The position numbers and the translations under genes were made by a program. This document shows positions 13,700 through 27,800 of a DNA stretch of 60,000 nucleotides, in pieces. The DNA lies in the NCBI RefSeq assembly GCF_964340395.1, contig NC_135552.1, positions 6,746,994 through 6,806,993 on the forward strand. Direction: 5' to 3'. This stretch comes from Glandiceps talaboti. Its lineage: Eukaryota; Hemichordata; Enteropneusta; Spengelidae. The stretch's first letter is position 1. Each line of letters begins with the position of its first letter. The notes below the pieces were generated by a model that was not told the DNA's origin, ran no database searches, and worked only from the letters and a program-made list of their open reading frames with translations.

Positions 13700-15364
13700 G
13701 ATTACGGTATGTAAGATGCATTAAGATGTACGCAAGTTATCAAAGCACAAAGGTCAAAGGGCGAAGGTGATGTGAAATGAAAATTGTCTGCAAACTCAAA
13801 GAACACGCCCTCCCACACCCCAAGTACTGAATATCGAATGTAAAAATAATGACATGACTCTTGGTTTACGTATTGAACTGCAGACAAGTTAAATCACAGC
13901 TAAACACCGCGGCGAAAGAGAAGTGCTTTTAGTAATAAGTAGCTTTTGAATGTGTTGTAAGATTGCCTTGTGATGTGTATGGAGTGTCAAATTTCACCTG
14001 TTGAAACATCACAGAGCAACAACCAATATGTGTAAGCTACATACGCCCACACATGTCAACTGAACCTCACTCACCATTACTTTCACCAGAATTCACCATT
14101 TTACCTACCCTAACAATGAAAACCTCAACAGGCATTTCCTTTTTATGTAATTAAAATAAATTTTGGAATTATTGGTAGGAATACTGAGTTTTTGGTGATT
14201 TCTGGAAGCATACTTCTTGAAATTTCGACCAACTTTTTCGCTCATAGTCTTTTCATAATTTACTAAATTTTGTTCATTTCCTAAACACAAAAAGATGGAT
14301 TCTTGTGTACTAAATCATCGATCGTTTGGGTCTATGCTTTAAATAACAATGATAAGACATAATAGAAAGAAGACAAAAAGACAAAAAGTCTTCAAGAATG
14401 TTAGGTGGGAAGTGAGTCACGTGACTTGACGCTGAAATTGACCTCTGTTTGATCACTGTGGATTGCATCAATGTTGGAGAGAGACAACGTCACTCTATGA
14501 TTTTGAAATACATTTCGCCCGCATCGGAATCCAACAAATGGAAAAGATCAACTTTATTTATGAGCTGACGATGTAAACGCCAGATGTTTATACAGTCATG
14601 TCTTTGAGAAAAATTACAAATATTTGCTGAGATACCCGACATAAAAATAATTACAACTATAATTTCACTTCGTCTGTCGTATTTTGCTAAAAACGTGTTC
14701 TTCTTTTCTACATTTAATCCGGCAATAAACGTGGGAAATTAGGGAAAATGTTCAAATTATTGTTTTATTCATTCATTTTCTACATCACGGCAACTAGCAT
14801 TGCGTTATGGGCTCTGCTGTACTTTAAATATGGATAGAAACCTTCGAAATCACGATAGCTGTTTTCCATTTTTTACATAAAGAACCTTTGCATAGAGATA
14901 ACTATTTTTCTATGTTTCTATTTAATCGAACCGTACTCGTGGCAGAAGTATTTCGCTCTATCTCGTCCTCGACTAGCCATGACAAGGCCCTCATTTATGT
15001 GCCCACTCATATCCTCAGTTGAACCAAGAAATGTATCGGTGATAATATAAGATTAATTCGTTTCTGAACCTACGTTGCACTTTACGTCAAAAAAGGAATT
15101 TTGTTAGTTTGGTATGTGGGATTTTCCATGCATCGTGGGGTGTGATCGTACTCTTGTTGACGACGTACCAGCCCGTACGCAAAGTTTGTCCCGATTCAAA
15201 AACTTTCCTTTTAAGGTTATACGTAGAAACCATGTTCACGCCTATTTATTCAAATACTCACTTCTCAATGGTATAAATGTGGTCATAACGACAGATTTTT
15301 CACATACTATCATTACCAGGCTTACTTCTGTTCAACAACTCCCTGAAAATCGTTCACGTTAACC
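13700..15364 (+). other. Intergenic stretch upstream of the thioredoxin-like gene
   Basis: AT-rich non-coding sequence with no supportable gene. The part just before 15365 should contain the promoter and 5' leader of the thioredoxin-like gene. I see no clear TATA or CpG-rich core. Short frames at 13702-13887, 14105-14290 and 15114-15362 lack any recognisable protein signature. Confidence 0.5.
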
Positions 15365-17131
15365 ATGGGTGAGGTACATCAAGTTCATACACAGGTAGGT
15401 GTATCTATGGTTATTTCTTTCATATCATACACACACACACATGATACGGTACACAAGACTGTTGCGAAATGAATTTGTCATTTAATCGTTTCGTCTAATG
15501 CTTCTTGAGTTTAAAAGTAGTTGTAAATGTACCACCCATCTTTCATTTTGTTGAAAATACATATTGATTTGATTACCTACAACAATTTGTAATCAAACGA
15601 TCCCAAAGTAGTGATAAATCGAACGCAGAAGATATTGTGTGACGGGTGTAAATATTCTGATATCTTCAACTTTGAGTTTGAAGGTACAACAGGCGCAGCG
15701 TTGTAGCATTAACTTTGCACTGCTGAAAGCAACTTCCCTCACTATAGTCGTTTCAGTCCCCTCGTGAAAGAATTCCATTACATTTTATATTCAAATTCTT
15801 CTATTATGGTTAAATTTCCATAAATCTAAAACTTATCCATTGACAAACGCAATCTATGATACATAGAATCTAATTTCTTCTTTCGAACGAAAATGATTTA
15901 TATTTTCAGCTCCCATTACAATACATGTCTTTCCTTTTTAGTTTTTCATTTCCGCTTTACCTGGAAAACTCCCTCTTGTGTGGCTGTAAAGTGGAGCACG
16001 TGTCTACTCGTAAATGGGTGAAACAATCTAATGATGATTAGGAACCTACCTACTACAGTGTGTTTTAAGGTCGTACCGCCGTGCAACTGTTTTCTCAATA
16101 TTCCCTATATTCTCAATTAAGACAAACTCAGTAAAATTCAACATATCGGTTTTCCGAGTTCAGTCATCCTAACGTACGCGCCTTCTGTCTCCCAAGGTTT
16201 TCAGTGTCCAATACAGAGTCTATAATGTACCTTACACGTCCGACACCGGCCGCCTTATATCTAGGTACAGCAGTAAGCTTTATTTGTAAATCTTATTCAT
16301 CGCTTTGTTTGAAAATGTCCCAGGATTTCAAGATGTAAGGAATTAAATGCCAGAACTTTTGTGTAATAGTAGAGAAGGTAATATTAGTTGAATGTAACGT
16401 ACTTACGGCAGCCATACTGGTCCACAGTACACAACCATGACTTCAAATATTTTGAGCGTCAAGTAAAAGTTACGACATCCATCAATACATGCACAGCAAC
16501 AAGTGCGTTGTTCGTCTAATCTAGAAATAAAGTATCAACACGTACTTTCAACTGTTTGTGATACTTCTTTTTTTCTTTTTCTTTTTTAACTCAATGTCAA
16601 TATAAAATTGTTTGCTCTGCTTGTAGTCAAAATCTAGTGGACGTTTGAGTAGTTGAGAGTTTACTAGCAGAGATTGCAAGAACATGACAGTGAGCGGTGT
16701 CATCTCTTCTACAAACTATTCTGAATTTACAACACTGTAAAACAATAAAAACTTTAATATCCAGAATAGAAAATGACTATTTTTGTTAATCATATTTGTG
16801 TCTATCGATGGCCAATTTTTTAACTTTATGTTTGTATAAAATAATCACCTACAACTACAGTCTACTTATCAACTGATTTTGAGTATTGTTTGCATTATTT
16901 TTCCTTATTTGTTTGTTTACCTGGGCATGTAAAATGTAAATATCAAATTTCAGTGTACTTGTTATTTTTGAAGTAAGAAAATTAGCTGAAAGTATCTTTA
17001 TCCTACATTGACAGATGTTGAGAGTATATATATATATACTCTCAATTTCCACACTATCATCAGAGTGTCTGATGATCGCACCATGCGTGAAACTCCGAGT
17101 TACAACCAAGAAAGAGTTCCAGTACTACCAA

Positions 17132-17223
<92 letters not shown>

Positions 17224-20200
17224 CGTCCACTAGATTTTGACTATATCGGTGAGTATCAATCTGCTAAGACAGTGCTCTATACCGCAGTGGCAGAGCGCAA
17301 TAGTTTTGGTAGTACTGGAACTCTTTCTTGGTTGTAACTCGGAGTTTCACTATGCGTGAAACTCCGAGTTACAACCAAGAAAGAGTTCCAGTACTACCAA
17401 AACTATTACGCTCTGCCACTGCGGTATAGAGCACTGTCTTAGCAGATTGATACTCACCAAGTTATATATATATATATATATATGACTATAGTTTTTGTTT
17501 TCAATTTTCTGTGTGATGCCTCTCATCGATCAGTTTCCAGTTGTTTTCCCATTCTTCTTAATATCGCCCTTTTTACATTACTGATAAAGCACATCCATAC
17601 AATTTCTTTTAGGGGATCATATTCGTGTTGTTATTTTGATAAATGCATTACGCGATTATTGTATTAGGGTATGCAATGGCGTTTTAAGGCGGTAGTTGTT
17701 TCGTTAAGCAATCTAAATATGAGAAATTTTACGAGGTGATGCTTTTGATTTTGTTTCCAGGCTGACTTAGACTACTATCTGAAATTAAGCGATAGACTGG
17801 TCGTTGTTTATTTCACCAGAGGCCGAAATCAAAATTTCGACATAAACATGTATCCGGTAAGTGTTCTTTAGACCGTCTCTTTGTATACACGGTATGTTAT
17901 TCTTGTTCTATCATATAATTATAGTATCCCGATCTCAAGTAATGTAATTCGATAACTGAGTTATCAAATACATAAATAATTGTCAAGCATACGACGATTT
18001 GAATGATGTCAAAATTATCATTTTCTCGTTCATATGGTCTAGATAAGTTTCATGAATAAGCTTGTTTTGTAGACAACTTTTAAAAAGACCTAATTTTTCA
18101 GTAGGAAGGAAAAACGATCTGTCTTTAAATGGGCGGCGAAATGTGATATTTAGTGAGAGGAAAGTTTTTAGCTGTTAGGCTGTAATAGGGGAGGGGGGAA
18201 CAACTCAGACCTCTTCAAACGACAATTTGTAATGCATTTATTCAAAATAAGTGGTCAAATTGTCCACATTCCTACAGCTATCTACAACTATCCTGCTCAT
18301 GTGATATTTTCTGATTGAATGTTTGAATTTATGTAGGAAAATATTTTGTCTGTTGAAAGGAGATGTAGGCCGTGTTGGAGAGGGGGCTGTGATAGCGTTC
18401 TGTAGTGGGGAATGTGGAGAGGGGATATTATGGAATGACTATTGAGGTAACTGTAAAGTAGGCAAAAGTAAAACATCATATAATGGGAGGAGAGGTAGGA
18501 GGGGTCGAACCAACTTTCAGTTTCCCCACTAAACCTGACTTACCCAATAGTTGTATTCTGAACCAAAAAAAAAACTTTCCAGTCTTGTAGTGCAAGATGT
18601 CGTTATATTGACCCATGTACTGCATGGGTATTTTGGAACACAAAGCTCTAATCTGTGAATAAAAAAAGTGAGTTAAAAGGTAACCATTAGTGAATGATCG
18701 TTTAAAAGGAAGTTGTGGTATTTTCGGGGGGGGGGGTGTATCAGGGACATGAACATGGTAAGAAATAAATGTATGGCGAGATGAAAATTATGAAAGTGTC
18801 AATTCTTATTTTTCAACATCTATTGCAATATTCTGAAGAAAATGTAAATAACAATTTTAGACAAGTAAAAAAATAACATTATAGTCACAAGGGAAAGTAA
18901 AGTAAACTTGTAAAAAATGGCAAGACCCGCGAAAAAATAGCAATTTTTTTTACATACAATCAGGACATTAGAGACTATAAATGAACGTAGTAGGAAGATT
19001 GTTCATTTGCGACGCTTGCTAAAACTTTCCTATACTATCTATTTTTTATTTACTAAAATGCTGACATTTAAGTCAACTTTGGTCAATCTAAAACTGAAGA
19101 GATGTTTTATAGCAAGAAGACAAATGATATGCCAACCAAAAGCTGTTAGAATTTAGAGCTTAGAATTATTTCTTTCTCTGCAAGTATCACATTACAAAGG
19201 TTGAAATTAAAGTTCCAGATCTGCGTAACGGATGGACAATCGTAAAATAAAGGCTTGACAGTTTTCGTTTCACAAAATGTGCAGCTCTCACGATCTAAAA
19301 ATTTTTGGAAAAGAATTTTATTGGTGCAGATTATACGGCTGTAAATTTTGTAGCAGAAAAACACAGACAATAACCCTAATGGAAATAACACAAACAAATT
19401 TGATGTAACTAAACTGAAACAATTTGTGAACAACAAACGGGAGAATCCCTCCCCATTCGAAATACCTCTGATAAACCCCCAGTTTGTACTTGAACAGTTA
19501 ACCAGTCCGGATGTCAAAAAAGCTGCTGGCTGTGATAAAATTAGTTCAAAAACTTTGAAAATTGCACGTGAAGCCATATACATTCCGTTAACAAGTATCT
19601 TAGATAAAAGTATAATTTCTGGGATATTTCCATCTGAATGGAAGACTGGTAAAGTATCTCCTATCTACAAAAAAGGGTTCCTTGCAGGATGTACACAATT
19701 TTAGACCAATTTCAGTATTACCGATATTGTCTAAGATATTAGAAAGACATGTACATGATGCCTTCTACTCTTATTTAAATCACAATGACCTTCTGGTGCC
19801 AAATCAATCTATGTTTAGAAATCATTCCTGCGAAACAGCACTGGGAATTGTTGACAGCTGGACTAGTTCTGTCAATACTGGTAAAATGGTCGGGGTGTAC
19901 TAATTGATCTGAAAAAGGCATTTGACGTTGTTAATCATGACGTCTTACTTGCCAAATTGAATGCCTATGGTTGCTCGGGAAATTCTATGCGTTGGTTTAA
20001 ATCGTATCTTTATGAAAGATCACAATATGTTTACTTTAACGGATTTTCATCTAATAAGTCGAACATTATGAATGGTGTCCCACAGGGCTCCATCCTTGGT
20101 CCACTACTCTTTATTGCATACATAAATGATCTTCCCCTGTACCATGTACGCAGATGACTCCACTATGTTTTCCAGTGTAACGCCACTTACTTCAATTCAG

Positions 20201-21733
20201 GATGAACTTAATCACGACATCACTAATGTACTGAAGTGGTGTAGGGACAATCGCATGTACCTAAATATTGAAAAAACTATGCTAATTGCCACCCAGTAGC
20301 TTTTAATAAGTCTGTTTTTACCTTTAAGTGCCTAAACAGCCTCTGTTCTGAGTATTTTAACTCATATTTTAAATATGTTCACAACTGTCATGATCATAGA
20401 ACCAGGTCGAGCAAAAACACTGCCCTGTTAGTACCTCGACCTGGAATTGAATTTTTTAAGCAAAGGTTTATGTTTTCTGGTGCAAATACTTGGAATACAT
20501 TACCACTTGAAGTGAGAAACAGAACATTGTTGTCTTCCTTCACACAAGGGTATCACCAATATTTTATGACAAATTTTAGGCACTTTTGTTGTTTATTGTA
20601 TGCCCTTATTTTGTATTTCTCTCTTTTATCTAGTCTTTGTACTATTTACATTTAGAGGGCCCCAGGAAAGATTCGCGAAGGCCAACTGGGCTATCCTCTT
20701 TAAATAAAGTTTAATAAATAAATAATAAATAAATAAATGGAGAATAATGCTCAGAAATTAAACTGTTTTTACTTTTTGGTGCTCGTGGAGTTGCATTTTG
20801 ATACAATGAAAAGTTACAAAATCAACCGTAAATTCGTACTTTTTACTGGTGTTTGTCAAGAAAAGTATGTTGCTATTCTCATCTAATAATAGGTCATCGA
20901 TCTGGTTGACACCATGATCTGTAATACACAACGTCTTCGCTGATTTAGATAAACGGATTAAACCACAAAACTTGATTCCGATTGAAATAATCAACAGCAT
21001 TGTTTGGAGAAAAATATCTCAGACTGAGCTTCAAAAACTGCATGCCAGAAAATGGTCTGCGAATGCCCAACTACCTCATATATCTTGTTTCTTAGGATAT
21101 AGTACTAGAAAATAAATATTAAATGATTCCACTGACTCTTATGCCCTTTCGCTGTCATAATGTTCACACAGTGTTTGACATGTACGAGATTAGCATACTT
21201 CTACCACAGCATTCTTGAAAAGTTGAGAACTTTTGTATAGCGGGTGATAACCAACTCCTTGTCTGTGTTGCTGCTTATCAGTAATGGATAGTGTAAAACA
21301 AAGGGGATTTAGAAGGTGTGCATTGGGTTGACGTTTGTAGTTCAAGTAAAACCAGTCCAACAAGCAAAGTCAGAAACCATATCTGAACATGTATAAGAGG
21401 AGCTTTCGTGGTCTGAAGATCCGGCCCGGACCAAAATAGTTTGTCCAAATTAGGGAGAAAAGTAGTTGGAGCGAGTATGGTTTGTCCAAATTAGGGAGAA
21501 AAGTAGTTGGAGCGAGTATCCAATTTGAAGTAAAAATAAGTCATTACTGAACTGTGGATGTAGTAGCGACTGCACAGTTGGGCATAACTTTTACCATTTA
21601 AAAGAAACGGACACATTTAAAAACGAATTTTACACAGGTCTTCAAGTGTACTAGACTATAAGATATGTCTTGTTGTTCAGCCCTATAAGGCTTCTAAATT
21701 GACAGGGGCTTGTAAATGTTGTATGGATTATAT

Positions 21734-21804
<71 letters not shown>

Positions 21805-24800
21805 TGCATGCATGCTGTATGTGTCCCCATCCCAATGTGTACACTTTTATCTCAGTATTATCTTCACCTAGCCTGGTAAGGGGTGAGACAGTGAGTACTA
21901 AGTCTTTATCTTATACCATTTAGCTGTCAAATACTTAGGATGTATTAATCTCTGAATCCATGAATGCATTTAAGCCTTTTGATATGTTGACAGGTGTACC
22001 ATGTTTCACTAAGGCTGAGATAGAGTATATTTCTACTGATCTTTTCATTACCGCCATTCCAAATATACTTTCTATAGAAACACGTGTCTAATTTAGTTGT
22101 CTGTGCGCGAGTAAGATTATGTAGGTCTCAGACCACTAACTTTTTTAGTGGTCTGAGTGTAGGCTAACAGGCAATGTGTAAATTTATGAATGGCCAATGT
22201 TTTTTAATGTCTGTGATTTTGTAGGCGTAAAGTAACTCGGTGATATGATCTACACCAACATCCGAGAACGGTGAATGGCTCATTAATCCATTGAATTTTT
22301 TTCTTGGGTGATATAATTTGTTAACAGTGACGTGACGCTCTATCCAAATTATTCTTGTCTTCTCAACTTTGACATTCAGGCCTCATGAACCATTGGCAGG
22401 TGAACTTGGCAAGCGAAGGCTTTCTTCAGACACATCAAGATAAATAACATTGAATAATCTAATACAACAGACATCAGGATTATTTCTAAAAACAATTGCC
22501 TTTAGCTCAACAACGATAATAAATTAATATGGAGACAAGAGATCGCCTTGTCTTTCTCCTCTACTCAAATTGAAGAATGGTCAGAAAAAAGTAATTATTT
22601 AAAATACAACTGATAGATTCTCTTAAACATAGCGATATTTCTCTAAATTACAAAAGTCTCATAAAACACCTTTTTCCAGATATTCTAGGTGAAAATATAA
22701 GTGAGCGAAACCCAAAGTAAATGTGCGGGTGTTAAAATACTTTGTTGGTTTGTCACCATTTTGGACCAACCGAACAAAGGAGCACCCCATTCATATAATA
22801 CTTACATAAAAACTCTCATTCAAGCTTTTTGAATTCAAACTCCTCACCGATGTTCTCAATTGGGTCTCTCTGATACTGGTGTTCGAGAATTTTTATTTAT
22901 TTCTGGAGTTCTACTTTTTCTTTTTCCCCTTTTTCCTTTCTGTCTAGCAGTATACTGAATCGTGGCACCACGGATTTTCAGTCTAATTGTTTCTCTCAAC
23001 AGCTGATCACTAACAGAGAACTGAGCTGATGTAATAGTGTCATGGTCGACATTTTAATCATTCGAATATTACTTTATTTAATATTTTCAGCGATGGCACA
23101 TATTCGATAACAGAATTAAGGCTGGCATTCCACTTCCAAAACCCCTTCATTCCTAATCAGTGTAAAGTTCAAATCATATTTGACTTCCTGAGTTAGTGGT
23201 ATCATAATATTAACATATGTCACCTATTTTTATGTTTTAGGCAATGGCAAAGAACATCTCTCAAGCCATGTTCTTGAAGGTATACTTCTCCGGATCTCTT
23301 TGTGGATGTTTGGTGAGTTAGTATAAAAACAGTACTAGTATTTGATAATAATGCATATATATTCACTTGATTGTGTAGATACCATTGCGAGTGATTGATA
23401 TGTTTATGATGTCTCCTTGTAGGAACTGGGATGGGAAGATATCATCGTTGTTATGCCCAAACAAACGAAAGATATATCATCATATGTTGTTAAATTTGAA
23501 TTGTTATGAGAACGTTATGATCTGATGACATTTTTCTCTAAGTAATGTTTGCGGAATATTTTAGGGGAAAAATACGTAAACGTCGTGTGATGAAATCTGA
23601 GGCCGACAATTTAAGTTGACCGGAAGGGGTTAAAATGACCTTTGAACAATTGCTATTTGTCAAATGAGAATGGTATGGTCTGAACGCATTTTTCTCTAAG
23701 TAATGTTACACATGTCGTATGGTGAAGCCCGGGGCCGACCATTTGTAGCTGGGGTGGGGAGGGGGCCTGGGGTATTTTTAAATGACTCCTGAACAACTCT
23801 TAGTTGTCAAAATATTATACTGCAGGACGGGTGATATCCTGTATACATTAATACGTGCACTTTTTCTCAAAAGAGAAAATCAATCATTTATAATTAGTAT
23901 TTGCTATATACCATTCAAGTATAGTTAGTTGTGTGTCATTTTAGAGTTGGGGTTAGAATAGGGTCAGGGATATCTCCATTTCTTTCAGTTCACCGAATTC
24001 ACCACAGGTATTGATCAGCAAACATAGCATTCTTAACTGATACTCCAATCGACTATTTGTGATTGAATCAATTGCTGTTGTCAAATAAAAACCTGTTCTA
24101 AATGAAATTGTAGAAGCACTGTGGTGTGGGCTACATCTAAATGTACTAATGGAAGCCATAAAAAGCATTAATTAACCAGATTTAAACTGTCAGTGAATGC
24201 CTCCTGTAATGGCAAAACAATAGATTGATGGTCCTACACACATTGTTGGAATGCAAAATTCTGAGCTATAGGTGTTATACATGATGTACCCCTTGATTGG
24301 TAAAACTAAATGAAATTTGGAGCTTGCATATTGCCTAATTATCGAATATTATGCAAATTAACCATTAAGATTACATCAACAAACTTTAAAGGACACATCA
24401 TGACATGCACTTGTTTACCATCAATGCATATACCACTGTATCTGAAATTTAAAGCTTGTATTGTAAAGATATTGCCTAATTATCGAAAATGATTATTTAT
24501 GCAAATTAAACATCACAATGAAAAACTACATAAAATACTACATCAAACACGTGTGATTTGTTATGGTTGATGTATGTACCAAGTTAAATGAATTCGACAT
24601 TTGCATTCTTAAGATATAGCATAATTACCAAAATCATTAATTATGCAAATTACTTACTAAAACTAAAAGCTATACCATCATCCTTTGTAAGATATGTTTG
24701 CCAAATTATATGAAATTTGAAGCTTGCATTCTATAGATATGACTTAGATTCCAAATATCGTTAATTATGCAAATTACTCTTTAAAACTACTATGCCAACT

Positions 24801-27800
24801 GACTTTACAGGATATGTGTACTTATTATTGTTGATGTATCTGCCAAATGTTGCTGAATTTGAAGCGTGCATTTTTTAGATTTAGCTTAATTACTTAAATT
24901 CATTAATTATGCAAATTTCTTAAAAACTACGCCAAGTACCAAATGTTGCGAAATGTGAAGCATGTATTCTTAACATATAGCCTAATTACTACAAATCGTT
25001 AATTATGCAAATTATTCATTAAAACTGTACGCTACATCAACGATCTATACATGAGGTATGCGCACCCCCCCCCCCCCCTCCCCCGACAAATGGAAAATTA
25101 CAATCACAACCCCCATTGATCCTGCGGAGTCAAGCAACATCTCGTTCTATTTCATCCTTTCAAACGATGCTGTATCCTCTAAAGGAACGAACGGAATTTA
25201 CGGCAGGGGAGGGCCTGAGGAGAAACTATAGCTAGTTCTTCAATTATTGTCTCAGTCAATAATTGCAGGTATACAATAGTATGTTACCCACTGATACACC
25301 ACGTTCATTACTTAACCATTGACAATCAACTTCAGAGTCCATAAGAGATTTCTCTACAAAAATATGTGGCATTGTAAGAAATCTGAAATCCCACGTTTAG
25401 GTCAAACCTGTATTCGGAGATACTAAGCAAGCAGGGCGATTGCCTTCAATCTCGACTTAAGAGGAGAGACAGCAGCACCATCGTGGCTAATGTTGATGTT
25501 GCGTAGGCTGTGTCCCCCTCCCATTGCGAAAACGTTTTTGAAAATAAGGACATGTAAGAAGCCATTTAGCGTGTATAAAATACCAAACACGGTTAGCTTT
25601 GAATATGTTGGTTTAGTAACATGGACAATGACCTCAATATTTCAATATGGTCTTCAAACTCCAAGACCTCAGACATTTAGCAATTCTATCTTGCCTATGT
25701 AGGTGACAGAGGACCTACAACAACTTGTTGAGGACCCCTTCTTTGTTGCCCAGTCTAGTGTACTCTAAGTTTACCAGATTGGTGATATTATGACGTGTTC
25801 ATTTACAGGGCATTGCCAAGAGATATGAGGTAACAGAAGACCCAACTTTTGTATTCTTCGAGAATCAAGCAGAGGTAAGTTCTTGTCCTAAAATGTCTTA
25901 CATTTCGGTCGCGAACTGTCTTCGCATGCAGTCGATCCTTTTCAATTAGTTAATAAAGGCGAACTTGTCGTGAATTCAAGCAATAAGCTTATAAGCACAT
26001 TCTCGCACGTCAGAGCATATTTTTCAACATGTGCAACGAGAAAAAACCCTTCGGGGAAGCGTACTATGTTAGTTAGTTAGGAAAGAACAGAATTTGTGGG
26101 GGGGGGGGGGGGTGAGGAGAAAATGGGGCACCAAGAACAATATTGAGGGTAAAAGGGGCCTTGACAATTCGGACTGTCTGAAAGGGGATGAAATATTGTG
26201 CTCTTGAATAAAACAGATTAAACCTTCATGTACGGTCGTTTTACTATAGATGTATATTTGAAAAATGTCTTACTGCAGGAATGTACAGTTCATATTACAC
26301 ATACTTAAGTGTGAGGCAGGTGATTGTATTATGTGCCTTTAAATGCTGTGTATGGTTTTATACTGTGTTCCTGTGAATATATGGCCTCTAGTCTTAAGAT
26401 ACGACATTTGTGCTGTGCTATTAGCTATCACTCACGTATGTAATATTCCCTTGGTCTGTGCCTGCAAGATCAAACGATTTAGGCCCGAACTTGAACTTGT
26501 TTGCACTTGATAAAATTCTAGTCGTTTTGGACAGAAACTTTAAGTTTACTATTGGGGTAAGATTAGGTGGTTGGTTTCATAAATCAGGGTTCAAAGGCTA
26601 ATGTCATGGTCAGTTTGACTCCATTTACAACATAACGTTATTTGATTGGCTACAGTCAAATCTGGCCATTGTGCAGGATATTGGGTAGTCGCGGTTTAGT
26701 ACAGTCGTGGTTTAGAAGCCTGATAGGACTGAACGACAGGAGACGTATCTTACAGTCTATATGGCTTCCTATTGAAAAAAAAGTTTTCTGTAAGGAAGGA
26801 GGGGGAACACTTCCCTATAACTGCCATAATAGTGATAATATATCTCCCTATTCTGTAAAAACAATATTTAAAGGAACCGGACTCCTTGCTAAGTATATCC
26901 ATGTAAAGGTTAGAGTCCAGCGTCATCATGAAGTTTCCCCTAGCAAAACTTCCTGCTGTGATATATATATATATATTTGTAAAGTAATTGCTCATGGACA
27001 CTGAAGTAGATTGTCACTCTTACTTAAACATACTGTATTGTGCATCTCACAATTGTACATCTCCAATGACAATGTACGGAAGGGGAGACTACTGCACAAC
27101 TGTAAATATAATATTAATTTTCATTGAAATTTTATTTTTTTCAACTAATTAGTTTTATTCTGAATTTTATTAATAACAAATATGACCACAATTCAGGCGT
27201 TATTGTCCCGGGGTTATTGTGAAGCAAAGCAATGAAGACTAATGTATTTGGTTGACATCTAGTAATGCATATCATTAGAGTTGTGCATATACACTGTGAA
27301 CATATTTGATTGTGTGACCTTGAACATAAAGATCAATGTCAAAGTTCAAGGTCTCCTTAGAAAGGTCACCGTAAATAACATGGGTGTAGACACTCAAATG
27401 AGATCTCTATCTATTAGGCTTACCTCAGACCACTAACAAATGTTTAGTGGTCTGAGGGCTTACACAGAGTTAGTGGGCAAGATATGTGCTGTTTTACGAA
27501 ATGTTATGTCTATTAGAACTTGAGGATAAAGGTCACGACCAAGCAAGGTCAAGATTTCATTAGAAAGCTTGACATTGATAACATAAGTGTAGATGCTTGA
27601 ATAAAGTCTCTTATATATTAAGTTTCCAGGGTTAATAAGCAAAATGGGAATACGTACGACAAAAATGGATCCTAAAAATCCGTTCGTTCCCTTAATGCTG
27701 CCGTAAAGAGGATAGTGTTATACGAAGCTGCACAATGATGGTTGTAAATATTCCATAAACCGAGTGTTATTCCTAAGTTCTTATATTTCATCTTTGATCT

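Larger units (their letters stand above)
19040..22650 (-). mobile_element. Degenerate Tx1/L1-like LINE, minus strand, interrupted
   Basis: Minus-strand translation gives, in order: at about 22590-22480 RGERQGDLLSPY followed by a stop, the reverse-transcriptase region that normally reads GxRQGDPLSPYLF; at about 22350 VEKTRIIWI, the KT.. W motif; at about 22060 RKYIWNGGNEKISR, resembling the FIWNGK.DKI.R region; at 21000-20757 GVNQIDDLLLDEN, resembling the GI..I.DLLD..G region; and at 19350-19140 RESCTFCETKTVKPLFYDCP, the C-terminal CxFC..HLF..C zinc-type region. The order matches one element running right to left. Stops and frameshifts show that it is dead. It is split by a plus-strand element at 19384-20740 and carries a (TTTA)n tract at about 21730-21804. 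Confidence 0.7.

Noticed and set aside
13203-13701. Long open frames on both strands with Cys-Met-Tyr-Val or His-Thr-Tyr-Ile repeats
   Set aside because: They are translations of GTAT, GTCT and TTTG tetranucleotide microsatellites; no start context, splice sites or family.
20758-21000. 80-codon minus-strand frame as an independent gene
   Set aside because: Its GVNQIDDLLLDEN segment fits the downstream region of a Tx1/L1-type LINE in the right order with neighbouring fragments.
24340-25015. Regularly spaced repeats resembling a CRISPR array
   Set aside because: Units are degenerate with variable spacing, belong to a dispersed eukaryotic repeat family, and there are no cas genes; the genome is metazoan.
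26642-27004. 120-codon plus-strand frame in intron 4 of the thioredoxin-like gene
   Set aside because: No recognisable domain, composition as expected by chance, and it includes an ATATAT run.
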